Source of the DNA: Tausonia pullulans
Taxonomy: Eukaryota; Basidiomycota; Tremellomycetes; Cystofilobasidiales; Mrakiaceae
Assembly (NCBI GenBank): GCA_951802195.1
Contig: OX637633.1
Location: 910,255-974,254, forward strand
Reading direction: 5' to 3'
DNA: 64,000 bases
Shown here: positions 49,460 to 59,790 of the stretch, in pieces
How positions within the stretch are numbered: the stretch's first letter is position 1
Layout of the letters: each line of letters opens with the position of its first letter
Notes under the pieces: model-generated
Seen by the model: only the letters and a program-made list of their open reading frames with translations
The model's database searches: none
Told to the model about the DNA's origin: nothing
Program-made: the position numbers and the translations under genes

Positions 49460-49880
49460 TGTTAGGATTGGCCCAATGATCCAGGGCAAAGGAGGATGGG
49501 TGAGGAGGGGAGCGTTGGCGACTAAGTGGACTGAGAGCAGGGGCGGTGGATGCAGTGGAAACTGCGGGGGATGGGGATGACACAGGCTCGCTTCAAGGTC
49601 TTGGGCAGGTTTGTCGAGTTCAGATGATAGTCAAAGTGCAGAACAAAAGGTACCATGAACTGAGTGTTTTATGGACGAGTGGTGAGAACTTGGGAGCGAT
49701 GAGAACAAGGAAGGGATGAGAACAAGGAAGGGATGAGAACAAGGAAGGGATGAGAACAAGGAAGGGATGAGAACAAGGAAGGGATGAGAACAAGGAAGGG
49801 ATGAGAACAAGGGAAACGCTATACTGGCGCCGCATTGGCCAGGCGCAGGGTCAAGGTGGCAAGTCCGCGAGATCATGACC
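49460..49880 (+). mobile_element. Solo LTR, copy C, with internal tandem repeat
   Basis: It starts TGTTAGGATTGGCCC and ends near GCGAGATCATGACC; shared blocks include GATAGTCAAAGTGCAGAACA and GTGTTTTATGGACGAG. A 17-bp unit (TGAGAACAAGGAAGGGA) is repeated about seven times at roughly 49698-49815, expanding a motif that occurs once or twice in other copies. No target duplication is evident. It ends 4 bp beyond the stop codon of the next gene. Confidence 0.82.
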
Positions 49881-49883
49881 AGT

Positions 49884-51581
49884 TTATGCGTGGAACATCT
49901 TGGGCTTCTCCCTTGGCTCGTCCTCGTCCGCTTTGCTAGGTTTGTGATCGACGCCATAGTGAGTCGATTCAACGACGGCCTCTTTCTGCGCCTCGATCTG
50001 GAGACGCTTGTCCTCGGCTTTTTGAGGCCCGTTCCACACGGGGATGGTGCAGTTGCGACCGTCGGACCAGTACTCGAACGTGAACCAAAAGTCCGCGCCA
50101 CAGTCTGGTCCGTTGCGGTACGCGTTCTGTTGGATGTAAATTTTTTGCCAGTTGAGTCGTGCGGCTTGATTCCACACGGGCTGCTCTTTGGCAGTAAACC
50201 TGAGATGGCGTGAGAGTAGGTTCAAAGGGTCAGCAGTACCCTCGAACGAATCTCGGAACGAGCAGGATAAAGCATACCTACCGGTTGAGAGCAGACTGCA
50301 AGACGACCACCTTCATCGTCTCCCTCTCCCACCAGTCCACGGCCTCCTTCGTTCCTCCGTACCATCCACCCTGCAACCTTTCAGTGGGATCACTCGGCTC
50401 CAGCCTCGTAGCACTCTCGACATACTCCAATCCCTCCTCGAATGCGAACGTCGTACTCGCCAACAACAACGTATCATTCGGCACCTCCTCATACATCTCA
50501 TCCAAGCGCTTGTCCAAGCCCGTGAAAGGGTGAGGTACGTCTGGCTCGCGCATCGCTCCGGCGTCGACCCACATGAAGTACTTTGAGTTGTACGGGTTCG
50601 ATTGTGCGACTTGGTTCACAATCCAAGGTTTCGCGGTCCAGATGCCGTAGATATCTGGCACGTGCATATAGTTTTCCGGGTCCATTTGGTTCTGTTGGCG
50701 GGCCCAGGTGGTGCCGCCGAGGTTCTCGAGTGGGGGCATCGAAAATGCCGTCTCGTAGTCGTCGATGATGGTGATGGGCTGGAGTATGAGGAAAACAATC
50801 AGATGACTTGTTGGGGGTGGGAGGTGATTAAGCATTCAAACGTGGGGCACTGACCTTGTCACCTCGAAGGTTGGCGATATATTCGTGTAACTCGAGCGCA
50901 CAGTAGAACACGATGGGAAGCTCAACCGTTTGTAAAAAGTGCGAGACCCAAACGTGATACTCTGTGATCAAATTTGAAAGGGATAAGTCAGGTTTGCCAA
51001 GCCAGAACATGGGGCGAGGGGGATTGCCTGCGGCTTCCTGAAACCAAGCCCTCTCACAAATGCTGAGCAAGCTTACCATCAACTCGGTGTTTCCTGCCAG
51101 AATCAACTCGGTAGAATCCTGACGCAATTGTGACATTGTATTGCACCTTGTTGTGGTGGTGTGTTCGGACTGGGTTGACGTCGTTGTCGGTGCTATTCGC
51201 ACCCAACCGCTGGAGGGCCGGGTCGTACCTTTGTTCATTCCCGGAAGGGTATGGTATGCCGAACGTCGCTGGGAGCCCCTTGCCCAAGTCTAGGTGGAAG
51301 CATTGCATGGGTGATGCCAAGGTGGAATGGCTTAGGACGAATGCGATCAAGAGGCAGAGGGAGACGAGCCATCCAAGGGAGGGGTTGCGACGGAGGATGC
51401 GGTGGATGCGGGGTAAGCGTAGTGATTTGTAGGAGGATGGGGCTGGTAGGAGTGACGATTCGTCTGATGAGTCGTTGTCGATGGCTGATTGTTCAAGGTC
51501 GGGTGAAGAGCGGCAGGTCATCGACGGACGACTGAGCGCAGACTGAGACAATCGATGGGCATGGACTCGGATCTGTTCCAT
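49884..51581 (-). CDS. HtrL/YibB-like type II membrane protein (putative glycan-related)
   Basis: Four minus-strand exons (51077-51581, 50855-50961, 50282-50778, 49884-50199) encode 474 residues. A cytosolic N-terminus with Ser-rich sequence precedes one membrane helix near residue 69 (LGWLVSLCLLIAFVLSH). The lumenal part carries YNVTIASGFYRVDSGRKHRV, HVWVSHFLQTVELPIVFYCA and KYFMWVDAGAMREPDVPHPF. This layout (VTxxSGFY start, VVF.. strand, WVDAG) resembles the HtrL/YibB family, found next to polysaccharide-synthesis genes in bacteria and of unproven glycosyltransferase-like function. The choice of acceptor at 50961 was made because it restores KHRVDEYHVW. The C-terminus is Lys/Glu-rich. Confidence 0.68.
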
Positions 51582-52283
51582 CTTGATCTCGTTCGTGATG
51601 TTGCCAAAGTTGAGTTCTGATATGGAGGATGGGGTGAGTGGGTTGGATTCGAGGATTCGAGGAGGGAATATTAAGGCTTCAGGATGGGAGAAAGGGATAG
51701 GGGTGGGTATGCTGATCGACGCAGGCCATGACTAGGGCTGCGGCACTTGCTTGTCACCCGAAACAAGTGGGACGGCATGTTTTCCTTCCTGGTGGGGACA
51801 AGGAGCGAATGAGATGACTTGCGAAAGTTGTTTGTATTTATATTGTATTTCTATTCTATTTCAAATATCCTCTTGGCGTTGGGTCGGTAGTGATAGGGGG
51901 CGCTCTCACGCCTGAACTAAAAAACTACCGTTACCCTTAAGCAAGTTAGAAGAGATTCTGTCCATCTCTTGCGATCCGCCTTGCGATGTTAGTGTCCAAC
52001 TAAGCTATTTGGTAGTCATTGCTCGCCTCCGTTACTTTATTGAAGGCTGAGCATGTTGAGTCCCTCGACACCGGTCGCTTGGTCGTTTAGACCGCTTGGA
52101 GACCTTAAACCTGTTCTTCTTCTTTAGTTTAATCTTTTCCTCAGGGCTTTTCTTCGTCCTTGTTTTCTCTCTATCTACACAAGGTTTATTCACTTCATAA
52201 CGCCTCGTCTCTACTTTGTTCTGTTGTCCGAGAGATGAGGAACCTCGAATAACTTAGGAATAGAAGTCTACGAGGTGGTCTAG
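51582..52283. other. AT-richer intergenic region
   Basis: About 700 bp with no gene. Composition is more AT-rich than the core genes after about 51830. Confidence 0.5.
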
Positions 52284-52548
52284 TGATAGGATTGGTCCAA
52301 GACAAAGGGCTGAAGAGGATGAGTGAAGAGGGCGTCGGTGGCTGACAGGAACTGAGGTAATGGATGTGGCACTGGTTCGCTTAAGGTCTTGGGCAGGTTT
52401 GTTTGGTCCAAATGATAGTCAAAGTTCGGAAAAAATTCTACGATGAACTGTGTGTTCTATAGACGAGAGGTGAGAAGGTTGGAGGTGGGATAGCGCAGAA
52501 GCTGAAGTGGCCAGGCGCAGAGTCGAGATGGGTCATGAGATTTTGACG
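52284..52548 (+). mobile_element. Solo LTR, copy D, internally deleted and diverged
   Basis: It begins TGATAGGATTGGTCCAAG and ends near GAGATTTTGACG. It keeps GGTCTTGGGCAGGTTTGT, AAATGATAGTCAAAG, TCTACGATGAACTG and GGCCAGGCGCAGAG, but lacks roughly 150 bp of the longer copies. No clear target duplication. Confidence 0.72.
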
Positions 52549-52584
52549 AGAGGTCCAGAAGACTAGGTGGTGATTGGCGGTTGT

Positions 52585-52660
52585 TTTTATTTATTTAAGT
52601 TTAAGTCATGGTACAAGCGTAGATGACGGTGGGTCCCTATGAGGGACAGCGAAGGAAGGA
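52585..52660 (-). mobile_element. LINE-type 3' tail fragment
   Basis: Read on the minus strand, this short piece has CCCTCATAGGGACCC followed by a 'CATGACTTAAACTTAAATAAATAAAAAC' type A-rich end. It is related to the 3' ends at 53571-53650 and 59371-59460. It looks like the end of a severely 5'-truncated LINE copy. Confidence 0.55.
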
Positions 52661-52709
52661 AGGAAGGAAGGAAGGAAGGAAGGAAGGAAGGAAGGAAGGA
52701 AGGAAGGGA
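52649..52709 (+). repeat. (GAAG)n microsatellite
   Basis: A run of about 14 GAAG/AAGG units lies beside the LINE-type tail fragment and may have grown from it. Confidence 0.9.
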
Positions 52710-52754
52710 GGAATGTATCGATGGGGAACGGGAGGGAAAGGGGGAGGGAAAGGG

Positions 52755-53161
52755 TGTTAGGATTGGCCCAAGGGTCGATAGCAGAGAAGATTGGGCGTGG
52801 AGGGGAGGGAACGTTGGCGATGAAGTGTACTGAGAGTGGTGGCGGGTGATGAAAGGGAACTGAAGTGATGGAGGTGACACGGGCTCGCTTAAGGGTCTTT
52901 GGCAAGTTTGTCGGGTCCAAATGATAGTCAGAGTGCAGAACAAAATCTACGATGAAATGAGCGTTTTATGGACGAGTGGTGAGAACAAGGGAGTGATGAG
53001 AATAAGGGAGTGACGAGAAAGTTTAGAAAGCAAAGAGTGTGGGACAGATGAGGCAACACAGGAATAAAGGAATGGGAATCCTGATCAAGCAAGGGAAAGG
53101 CTACACTGGCGCCGCGTTGGCCTGGCGCAGGGTCGAGGTACAAGTCCGCGAAATCCTGACA
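52755..53161 (+). mobile_element. Solo LTR, copy E
   Basis: A 407-bp copy begins TGTTAGGATTGGCCC and ends AATCCTGACA. It is flanked by the 5-bp duplication AAGGG (52750-52754 and 53162-53166). Shared blocks with A and F are nearly identical over the first 230 bp. It was inserted into a GGGA-rich stretch, which continues on both sides. Confidence 0.88.
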
Positions 53162-53363
53162 AAGGGGGAGGGAAAGGGGGAGGGGATGAGAGGGGGAAAT
53201 TGTCCATGGCAACAAGAGCGGAGGGAGGGAGAGGAGAGGAGAAGTAAGAAAGTACAGCAGGGAAGAGGGAGGGGGAGGGGGAGGTGAGGAAGAAGATAGT
53301 GGAGAGAATAGGTGAATAGACAAGATCAAAGTCGAACGTCGACCGTCCGAACGACCAACCACC

Positions 53364-53575
53364 ATGACTCCGCCCTCAGCCATCGCCGTCATTGCCACCG
53401 CCACCACTACCATCATCGTTCACCACTATCAGCATTGCTCTGAACCCCAGCGCGTTGAACTTCCCACAACGTTGTGTCCGTCGGCCGATATTGTGCTGGA
53501 TGGTGGGTGTGATTACGTGTCACCGACGAGATCCTTGGGCTTGCTTCACCGTCGGCGGCGGAGAATTTTTGTATT
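53364..53575 (+). pseudogene. Possible 5' gene stub cut off by the LINE
   Basis: An ATG-initiated exon (53364-53502) encodes MTPPSAIAVIATATTTIIVH and 27 more residues, with C-ending codons. It reaches a GTGGGT donor at 53503. The A-rich end of the LINE begins about 70 bp later, and no matching downstream exon was found before or after the element. It may be the first exon of a gene destroyed by the insertion. No family is recognised; the reading could be chance. Confidence 0.3.
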
Positions 53576-53810
53576 TTTTTTTGTATTTAAGTCATGAGTA
53601 ATACGTAGAGAACGAGGTGACCCTATGAGAGATGGTGGTTCGTAGCTAGATAGAGGGAGAGCGAAAATGAAAGCAGGGGTGGAAGGAAAACAAAAGATGG
53701 GTTATGGACATAGGTCCATTAGAAAAGGTAAGATACTTAGATGACCAGCAATGTCGAGCGGTGGCTATGGTCTATGGTCTAACCATACTTCCCCACCCCT
53801 GACCTGCTTG

Positions 53811-56800
53811 TCACCCAGGATCGATGGCGGCATCGACAGCAGTGCCAGCCATCCACCGCGTGCTCGACTGCCAGTGTGTCTGCCGGATCGTAGACGCGAT
53901 CTTCCGGATCTCATCGTCCGTGACAGGGTCGAGGGCTGCGATCTTGCTGTACCTCCGCCTCCGGACGAATCGCCATGTCCGGGCTACAAAGATGCAGTGT
54001 AAGAGGAAGACCGCCCTCGGCGGCGATGGTGTCGGGCAGACAAGCGTCTGTAGAGAGGGAGGATGGGAGGGGATCGAAGGCGAGGCACGTGCAGCAGCAG
54101 CAGCAGCAGACCAGATAGCGCGCACGACGGGACATGGCTCGTCGAAGAGGTGGAAGAAGGACTCGACGGGGGTCGTCAGGCACAGCGCACATCGCTTAGA
54201 CCCGTTGTGCGGGGTAGCGGTGCCGTCGGCGAGGAATGGCGCAGCAGTATGCTTCCCTGGGTGGAGGCAGTACAGCGAGAATCGGTGGGCCAAGTCGACG
54301 TCCTCGGGCGCCGCTCGGGACACGGCCTTGAGCAGGCACCACTGACGCTTCCAGTCGACCTTGGTAAGCGCCGGGAAGTGGTCCTGCCATCCCTTTGGGA
54401 TGATGAGGTCGCGGTTGGCTAGAGTACGACTGTGTGCGCCGTGGGGCTCACGAGGAACGTTCAGCCGGCCAAGGTTTGTGTGGCTAGGGTGGAGACCCAG
54501 CCGCAACTGGCTATCTGTACCGAACGTAGACATCCAGTGGACAGCGTTCCTCCAGCGGTTTTGATTCCAGTAACTCATGTCAAAGCTGACTTCTTCGAAC
54601 CATGCCCGGAGGTAAGCCTGCCATCGTACAGGGAGAGCTCCTTGGAGCATTGAGATGGCATTCCACCAGACGGCTGGGAAGAACCATTGACCTTCCACTG
54701 GGGAAAGAAATACGCCTAACCAGCTGAAATTGACGGGCCGAGGTTCTCTGATGAACTCTCCATCCCGGAAGATGGTGCGAGTCATCTTTCTATAAGCCCT
54801 TGGGTCGAGGCTCATGGTATGGATGATCCGCTTGCGAATACGGATCGATGCGGGAAGCTCCGGTTGGAAGAGCACATCGCCAGCCCACAGGGCGCGCGCT
54901 TTGATGAGCCGGAATCGGAGTGGAGTGAAGCCGAAGCCGCCGAGGTCTCGAGGGGTTTCCAGACGCTCCGCTCCCTGCTGACGTCGTGGTGTTTCGATCG
55001 GTAGAGGGACTTGTAGGCCGTTGCCTCGAGGTCTTCCAGGATATCGTCTGGGCAAGGTAGAAAGCGGTCCAGGTAGATGATCTTCGAGTAGATGTACTGG
55101 TTGATGACGTTGCATCGCGCAAGGAGAGGGAGGTCGTGCAGCGGGATGCGCGCGAGTCGAGCCTTCAGTTTGCCGATGACATCTCGCCAGCAAGCAGGAC
55201 CGTTGACCGTGCGACCACATGGAACGCCGAGGAAGTCAAATGAAAGCGTTTGGACGCGCCATTCGTGGTACATCGTTGGTGCATCCGTCCGGCATGACCC
55301 TAGAGGATAGAGGAGTGATTTCTGGTAGTTCAGCTTGCTTGCTGCGGCTTTCTCGTACTCTCGGAGGCAGACCGTCGCCTCGTCGACCTCCGACCAGGTC
55401 CGACACCGGATACTTAGATCGTCTGCAAAGAGAAGGACCTTCCGCTCGTGTAGAGGGGGTGGATTGGCCGGTGGGAGGCGATGGCGGAGCATACAAGCCA
55501 GCGGCTCCAGGAGGAGGGCGAAGATCGTCGGTGCCGCGGGATCGCCCTGTCGGACACCGGACCGGATATGGATGGCTTGACCCATCCATCCGTTGATCAT
55601 GAGGCGAGCTGTCTGGGAGGTCATCGTTGAGGTGATCCACGCGGCGGCGCGCGGACCGAACCCCATGTGGCTGAGGCAGGGGCCAACAAAGTCGTGCGAT
55701 ACTCTGTCGTATGCCTTCTCAAAGTCGACTTGGGCGAGGACGCCAGGTAAAAGGTCTTCGTCGTCAATGGCGAGCTGGAGAGAGGAGATGTTGCGACCCG
55801 AGTCGCGGCCAGGGAGGAAGCCTGTCTGGTCCCCGTCGATGAGAGTGTCCACGACGGTGAGCAGGCGGCTGTTGATGGCAAGGGAGAAGATGCGAGCGTC
55901 AACGTTGATGAGCGAGATCGGACGGTAGTTGGCAATCTGGTCGCGATCTCCCTTCTTCTTGAAGATGAGATGGATATGGGCCTCGCGCTGTGAGGCGGAT
56001 CGGAGGCCTGTCTCCGGAACGAGGTTCAGTATGCTGAGGAGGATCGGGCCGACGACAGCCCATGTGGCCTGGTAGAATTCGACGGGGATCCCGTCGCTTC
56101 CTGGTGTCTTGTTACGGTTCGATCTGAACGTAGCCCGCCTGAGCTCGTCCAGTTCGAAGGGTTTCTCGAGGGTCCGACTCTGGGAGTCGTCGAGTGTGTT
56201 GGTGACATATTGGAGGGCGTTGGCGTGCTCGGCAGCTGGCGTCGGCTTGGGCTCATAGAGAGTCGTGTAGAAGGCATGTGCTGTAGTAAAAATGCTCTCG
56301 TTGTGTGTGGCGGCTGCGGCTGCTGGGTTGTCGAGTGGCCGCAGGGCTGCGATGGTGTCGGCCTGGCGGACGATCTTGAGTCGCTGCTTGACGGCGTACT
56401 CGCTTGTGTTGGCTGGTTCGAGGTGGGCTCGAAGAGCGTGGCCTTGGAGGATCGACCTATGTGGATCCCCGCCTGACACTCTGCTCATTCGGGCGAGGTG
56501 TCTTGAGATGCAAGGTGCATTCTCCTTTATCTGTAGCTTGGTCTTGTCCCAGGCCTCGAAGGGGTCCCTGATCTCGGTGAGCGCATCTTGGTACCACTTG
56601 GGAATGTGGTAGAGGAAGTACTCAACAAAACCGGTAATCTTCAGAAGGTGTGTTCCGATCTTGTACGATCCGGGACCGTGCTCTATTGCACCGGGGAAGG
56701 TGAGGCTGAGTGCGATTGGCTTGTGGGTAGAGTGAAGATGGCCGGTCGGTCGTGGAAGGAAGCTATGTCGTACGGCTCGGCTAGCGAGTAGAGGGGACAG

Positions 56801-57478
56801 GTAGAAGCGATCGATGCGGCGATCTGCTCGCGTGATGCCAGTATAGTTGGTGTATTCGCGCTGGAGCGGATATAGTGATCGGTATGGGTCGGAGAGGGCA
56901 AAGTCCCGGGCCAGCCGGCACATTTCCTCCTTTCCCGCGTTCTGGGTAAATGGGCTCATCCCGTCGAGGTAGCTGTCCTCCACACAGTTCCAGTCCCCGC
57001 CCAGGAGGAGAGGAATGCCAGAGTGGGCAGGTATCTTGCGAGATAGAGTAGAGAGGAACTCCTTTGTCGAGCGGCCGTTCGTTTGGCTGTCTCGGCAGGG
57101 GACATAGACTGCAGCCATCCTGACGGCTTCGCCGGCGATGACGAACACGGCATCCGTCAGGTTGGTTCGTAAGATGGGAGAGGAGCGGGAGATGGATCTG
57201 ATCCTAGTCGGAGGGGTATTGGGAGGGAGGAATCGAGAGGCATGCCGCCAGAGGATGGCAGTCTGGCAACCGACCGTAAAGATCGAGCCGAAGCCCATAT
57301 CTTCACACTCAGCTGTCCAGGTCGCCACCTGATCTGGTGTCGTGCATGCCACTTCTGAGAGAAGGTATATGTCAGCCTTGGATCGTGAATAGAGGGAGAG
57401 GAGGAGACTGCGGGGGCGATCTCGCGTGAACACCCTCTGGATGTTCGCCGCGACGATCTGTACATCGTTGTACACCAT
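53811..57478 (-). CDS. LINE ORF2: endonuclease and reverse transcriptase (one frameshift)
   Basis: ORF2 nicks target DNA and copies the element's RNA. Domains in order: APE-type endonuclease (AANIQRV; LLSEVA; LLGGDWNCVED; RRIDRFYLSP; HSTHKPIALSL), then reverse transcriptase (NRNKTPGSDGIPVEFYQATW; FKKKGDRDQIANYRPISLIN; DQTGFLPGRDSGRN; AQVDFEKAYDRVSHDF; SGVRQGDPAAP; the catalytic LLFADDLSI), and the zinc motif CALCLTTPVESFFHLFDEPC. FADD replaces the more usual YADD, a change common in LINEs. Reading starts at the ATG overlapping the ORF1 stop. Near 54985, after KHHDVS, the frame shifts into the one encoding GAERLETPRDLGGFGFTPLR, which continues to the TGA at 53811. It is a mutation, or possibly an assembly error. 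Confidence 0.9.
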
Positions 57479-59346
57479 TATTCTTCCATGTCCTCGGCTT
57501 CAGCCAAGGTCACGAGGGTGCGCTCGATGGATGCCTGGGAGGACGGCGTGGAGGGGATGAGAGAAGGAGTGGAGGGTGGGTTCAGGGGGAGCGAAGATGG
57601 CGGGGATGGGGATGGGGGTGGGGGGGACGATGGTGACAGGGGAGGTGGAGTGGGGGGTGGATGCTCGTCTTCGATCTGCATCCCGTCTTCTGTCCTCGCC
57701 AGGCCCCCCTCGTTGTCCTCCTCTAGGGCGCTCAGGGTGCGAATGGGTTGTGAGCCCGCATTGCGCAGTGCTTGTTCTGAGTGGGGGTGGGAGGGGCTGG
57801 CGTGGGCAGGGGGTGTGGTCACCTCCGTCATGGCTTCAGTCGGCCTGTTCAGTGACCTCCTCTTGGATTTTTGTACGAGCTGGTATCCATCCAGGTCTGG
57901 TCCCGGTTCGACAGGCCGTTGGGGGGGTCCTTCGGTTGGTGCTCGTGCACTCGCTGGAAGATTTGCCTTCGGACGACCTGGGCATCGGGCCGATGGGTGA
58001 GCGTGCGATCCGCATCCGCCACACTCTGGAGCGGTGGGACACTTGGCACGAGCGTGCTCAAATGAGTGGCAGTAATAGCAGTATGACGAGGCTGGTCGAG
58101 CTGGAGAGTTCGTCCCAGTGCCAGGTTGGACAGGTTTGAAGATGACATGTTGGTTGACCCAGCCGGGTAGCTGTTGAGGGAATGCATTCGCCCTTGGCAT
58201 CGTCTTGGAGCCAGAAAGGTCGAGCAGGACTCTAACCCGGCCAGTTGGGACGCCGGGTAGGCGGGCGTAATACTGACGCTGGAATATGATGACTCTGTCT
58301 CCAGAAGCTTCTACTTGTTTGCGAAAAGCTTCCTCCACTCCGTCTTCGTCTTCGAAGTTTACCAGCAGACCTTCTTGCAGGAGCTTGTTTTGGGAATTGT
58401 AGCACGCGTGGATCTGGGGTTTGACGCCTCTCACATTCAGCGGGAGGGCCTGTAGTTGAGTCAAGATGTCTTGAGCATTTCCTCGGGAGTTGACTATAAG
58501 GAGCATTCTGTCTTTTGGGTCCTTGACAGGACGGATCATGAAAGACAGTCGTTCGTCGCACTTTGAGATTGCGAGAGAGATCTCGAAAGGAGTGGTATCT
58601 CGAGGGACTGAGATGGCTAGACAGTTCCCGCGGTCGGTAGCCAAGGCTGGGGCGATTGGGGTATTATCCTGCGGGGGTTGTTGATCGGTTCCGAAGACGA
58701 AGGTGAACCCGGGCTGGGTGCTAGACGAGTCACGTTGCCTCGCAGCTGAGTTTGTAGAATGAGCCTGTTTGGCGGCGTTCGCATATGAGCGGCCGATGGC
58801 GTTCGGCTGGGATTTCGCGGCGGCGCGAGCGCGAGTGCCAGCGGGGGTCGCCGGCGGGGGCGACGCGGCGCCGGGGACGAAGAGAGGTTGTTGAGAGAGA
58901 GTCTCGCCTGTGGAGCGAGACGGAGTGGAACGCGTCACTTCGGACGTTGAGGATAGAGCGGCATTGAGGTCGCTGATGGCTGAGCTCGACCGCGTAATAC
59001 GGCGAGTTGAGGGGGTTGCAGGGGTTCTGCGGAGGGGGGAGGGAGAAGAGAGGAGGGCCGTGGGGCTGATATGGATGTGGGGCGTGGTAGGGTTGGTAGG
59101 GTTGGTAGGGTTGGTAGGAGTGCTAGGGGTGCTAGGACTGGTCGGATGGGTAGGTGGGCTGAGGGTGGGTTTGTTGGCGAGCGTTTGGGGACGTTCGTCG
59201 ACGCGAGAGGGCGTATTGGTCGCGTCCTGGACGCTGGGGGTTTCATCGGATCCGCTCTTTCTCTTTGCTGGAGAGGGAGGGTCTGGGGGATCCTTGGGAG
59301 CCTTGAGGGCTTCTTGGAGTCGCTTGGGGGTTGATTCACTAGGCAT
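57478..59346 (-). CDS. LINE ORF1: nucleic-acid-binding protein with two zinc knuckles
   Basis: The 622-residue protein is expected to coat the element's RNA. The first 220 residues are Pro/Ser/Thr-rich, including an N-P-T tandem stretch. A folded middle part (residues 240-400; e.g. FEDEDGVEEAFRKQV) resembles an RRM-like esterase-free ORF1 core. Two CCHC knuckles follow: CYYCHSFEHARAKC and CGGCGSHAHPSARC. A second Pro-rich region, PPPTPPPLSPSSPPPPSPSP, lies near the end. Its TAA stop overlaps the ORF2 start as TAATG. Confidence 0.88.
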   Translation of the reverse strand: MPSESTPKRLQEALKAPKDPPDPPSPAKRKSGSDETPSVQDATNTPSRVDERPQTLANKPTLSPPTHPTSPSTPSTPTNPTNPTNPTTPHIHISPTALLSSPSPLRRTPATPSTRRITRSSSAISDLNAALSSTSEVTRSTPSRSTGETLSQQPLFVPGAASPPPATPAGTRARAAAKSQPNAIGRSYANAAKQAHSTNSAARQRDSSSTQPGFTFVFGTDQQPPQDNTPIAPALATDRGNCLAISVPRDTTPFEISLAISKCDERLSFMIRPVKDPKDRMLLIVNSRGNAQDILTQLQALPLNVRGVKPQIHACYNSQNKLLQEGLLVNFEDEDGVEEAFRKQVEASGDRVIIFQRQYYARLPGVPTGRVRVLLDLSGSKTMPRANAFPQQLPGWVNQHVIFKPVQPGTGTNSPARPASSYCYYCHSFEHARAKCPTAPECGGCGSHAHPSARCPGRPKANLPASARAPTEGPPQRPVEPGPDLDGYQLVQKSKRRSLNRPTEAMTEVTTPPAHASPSHPHSEQALRNAGSQPIRTLSALEEDNEGGLARTEDGMQIEDEHPPPTPPPLSPSSPPPPSPSPPSSLPLNPPSTPSLIPSTPSSQASIERTLVTLAEAEDMEE

Positions 59347-59370
59347 ATGCTAGGGTGACCTGGTTTGACC

Positions 59371-59465
59371 TGTTTTTTTTTTGTATTTAAGTCATGAGTT
59401 ATACGTGGAGAACGAGGTAACCCTATGAGAGATAGCGAGTTGTAGCTAGATAGAGGGAAAGCGGA
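59371..59465 (-). mobile_element. Second LINE 3' tail stacked at the 5' side of the full LINE
   Basis: On the minus strand it reads TATCTAGCTACAACTCGC, CATAGGGTTACCTCGTTCTC and CATGACTTAAATACAAAAAA. This matches the 3' end of the full element at 53571-53650 with a few changes. It is the last ~90 bp of a 5'-truncated copy in the same orientation. Confidence 0.75.
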
Positions 59466-59499
59466 CATCATGACCGAGCGCGAGAACGTCGGGCGAGGC

Positions 59500-59697
59500 G
59501 CCGTGGGAAGAGGGTTGGCCGAACCACTGGGGATGGTTGGCCGGACGGCGTGATGGGCGCCGTGAGAGGGGGGGTCGAACCACCGGGATGGTGGTTGGCC
59601 GGAAGAGGGTTGGTCGAACCACTGGGGATGGTTGGCCGGACGGCGTGATGGGCGCCGTGAGAGGGGGGGTCGAACCACCGGGATGGTGACCTGGTGG
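59500..59697. repeat. Tandem duplication of a ~95-bp unit
   Basis: Two near-identical copies of a unit containing CGAACCACTGGGGATGGTTG, ACGGCGTGATGGGCGCCGTG and GTCGAACCACCGGGATGGTG. The units are rich in short inverted repeats (CCACTGGGG / CCACCGGGATGGTGG). It lies between LINE tails and may be part of the truncated element's 3' UTR or flanking DNA. Confidence 0.75.
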
Positions 59698-59704
59698 TGG
59701 TTGA

Positions 59705-59730
59705 TTCTTTTTTTTTTATTTAAGTTCGGT
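59705..59730 (-). mobile_element. A-rich tail of another retroelement insertion
   Basis: On the minus strand CGAACTTAAATAAAAAAAAAA marks a third A-rich end of the TTAAATA-A(n) type. It sits 65 bp from the tRNA gene. Its source element was not determined. Confidence 0.5.
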
Positions 59731-59790
59731 CCAACGATCTGACGGACAGGTAGGATAGGTCACCATGGTCAGGGACTTGTGCCCTTTCTC

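Larger units (their letters stand above)
53571..59370 (-). mobile_element. Nearly full-length LINE (non-LTR retrotransposon)
   Basis: The element lies on the minus strand: ORF1 (57478-59346), ORF2 (53811-57478), a short 3' UTR, and an A-rich end near 53571-53590. The 5' side directly abuts the A-rich tail of another, truncated copy at 59371. ORF2 has an endonuclease, a reverse transcriptase and a C-terminal CCHC-type zf-RVT motif, as in L1-like elements. One frameshift in ORF2 is the only damage seen, so the copy is young. No target-site duplication could be assigned because tails are stacked at the 5' side. Confidence 0.9.

Noticed and set aside
57488-58139. Gly/Val-rich plus-strand frames opposite LINE ORF1
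   Set aside because: Antisense shadow of the Pro-rich ORF1 tail.
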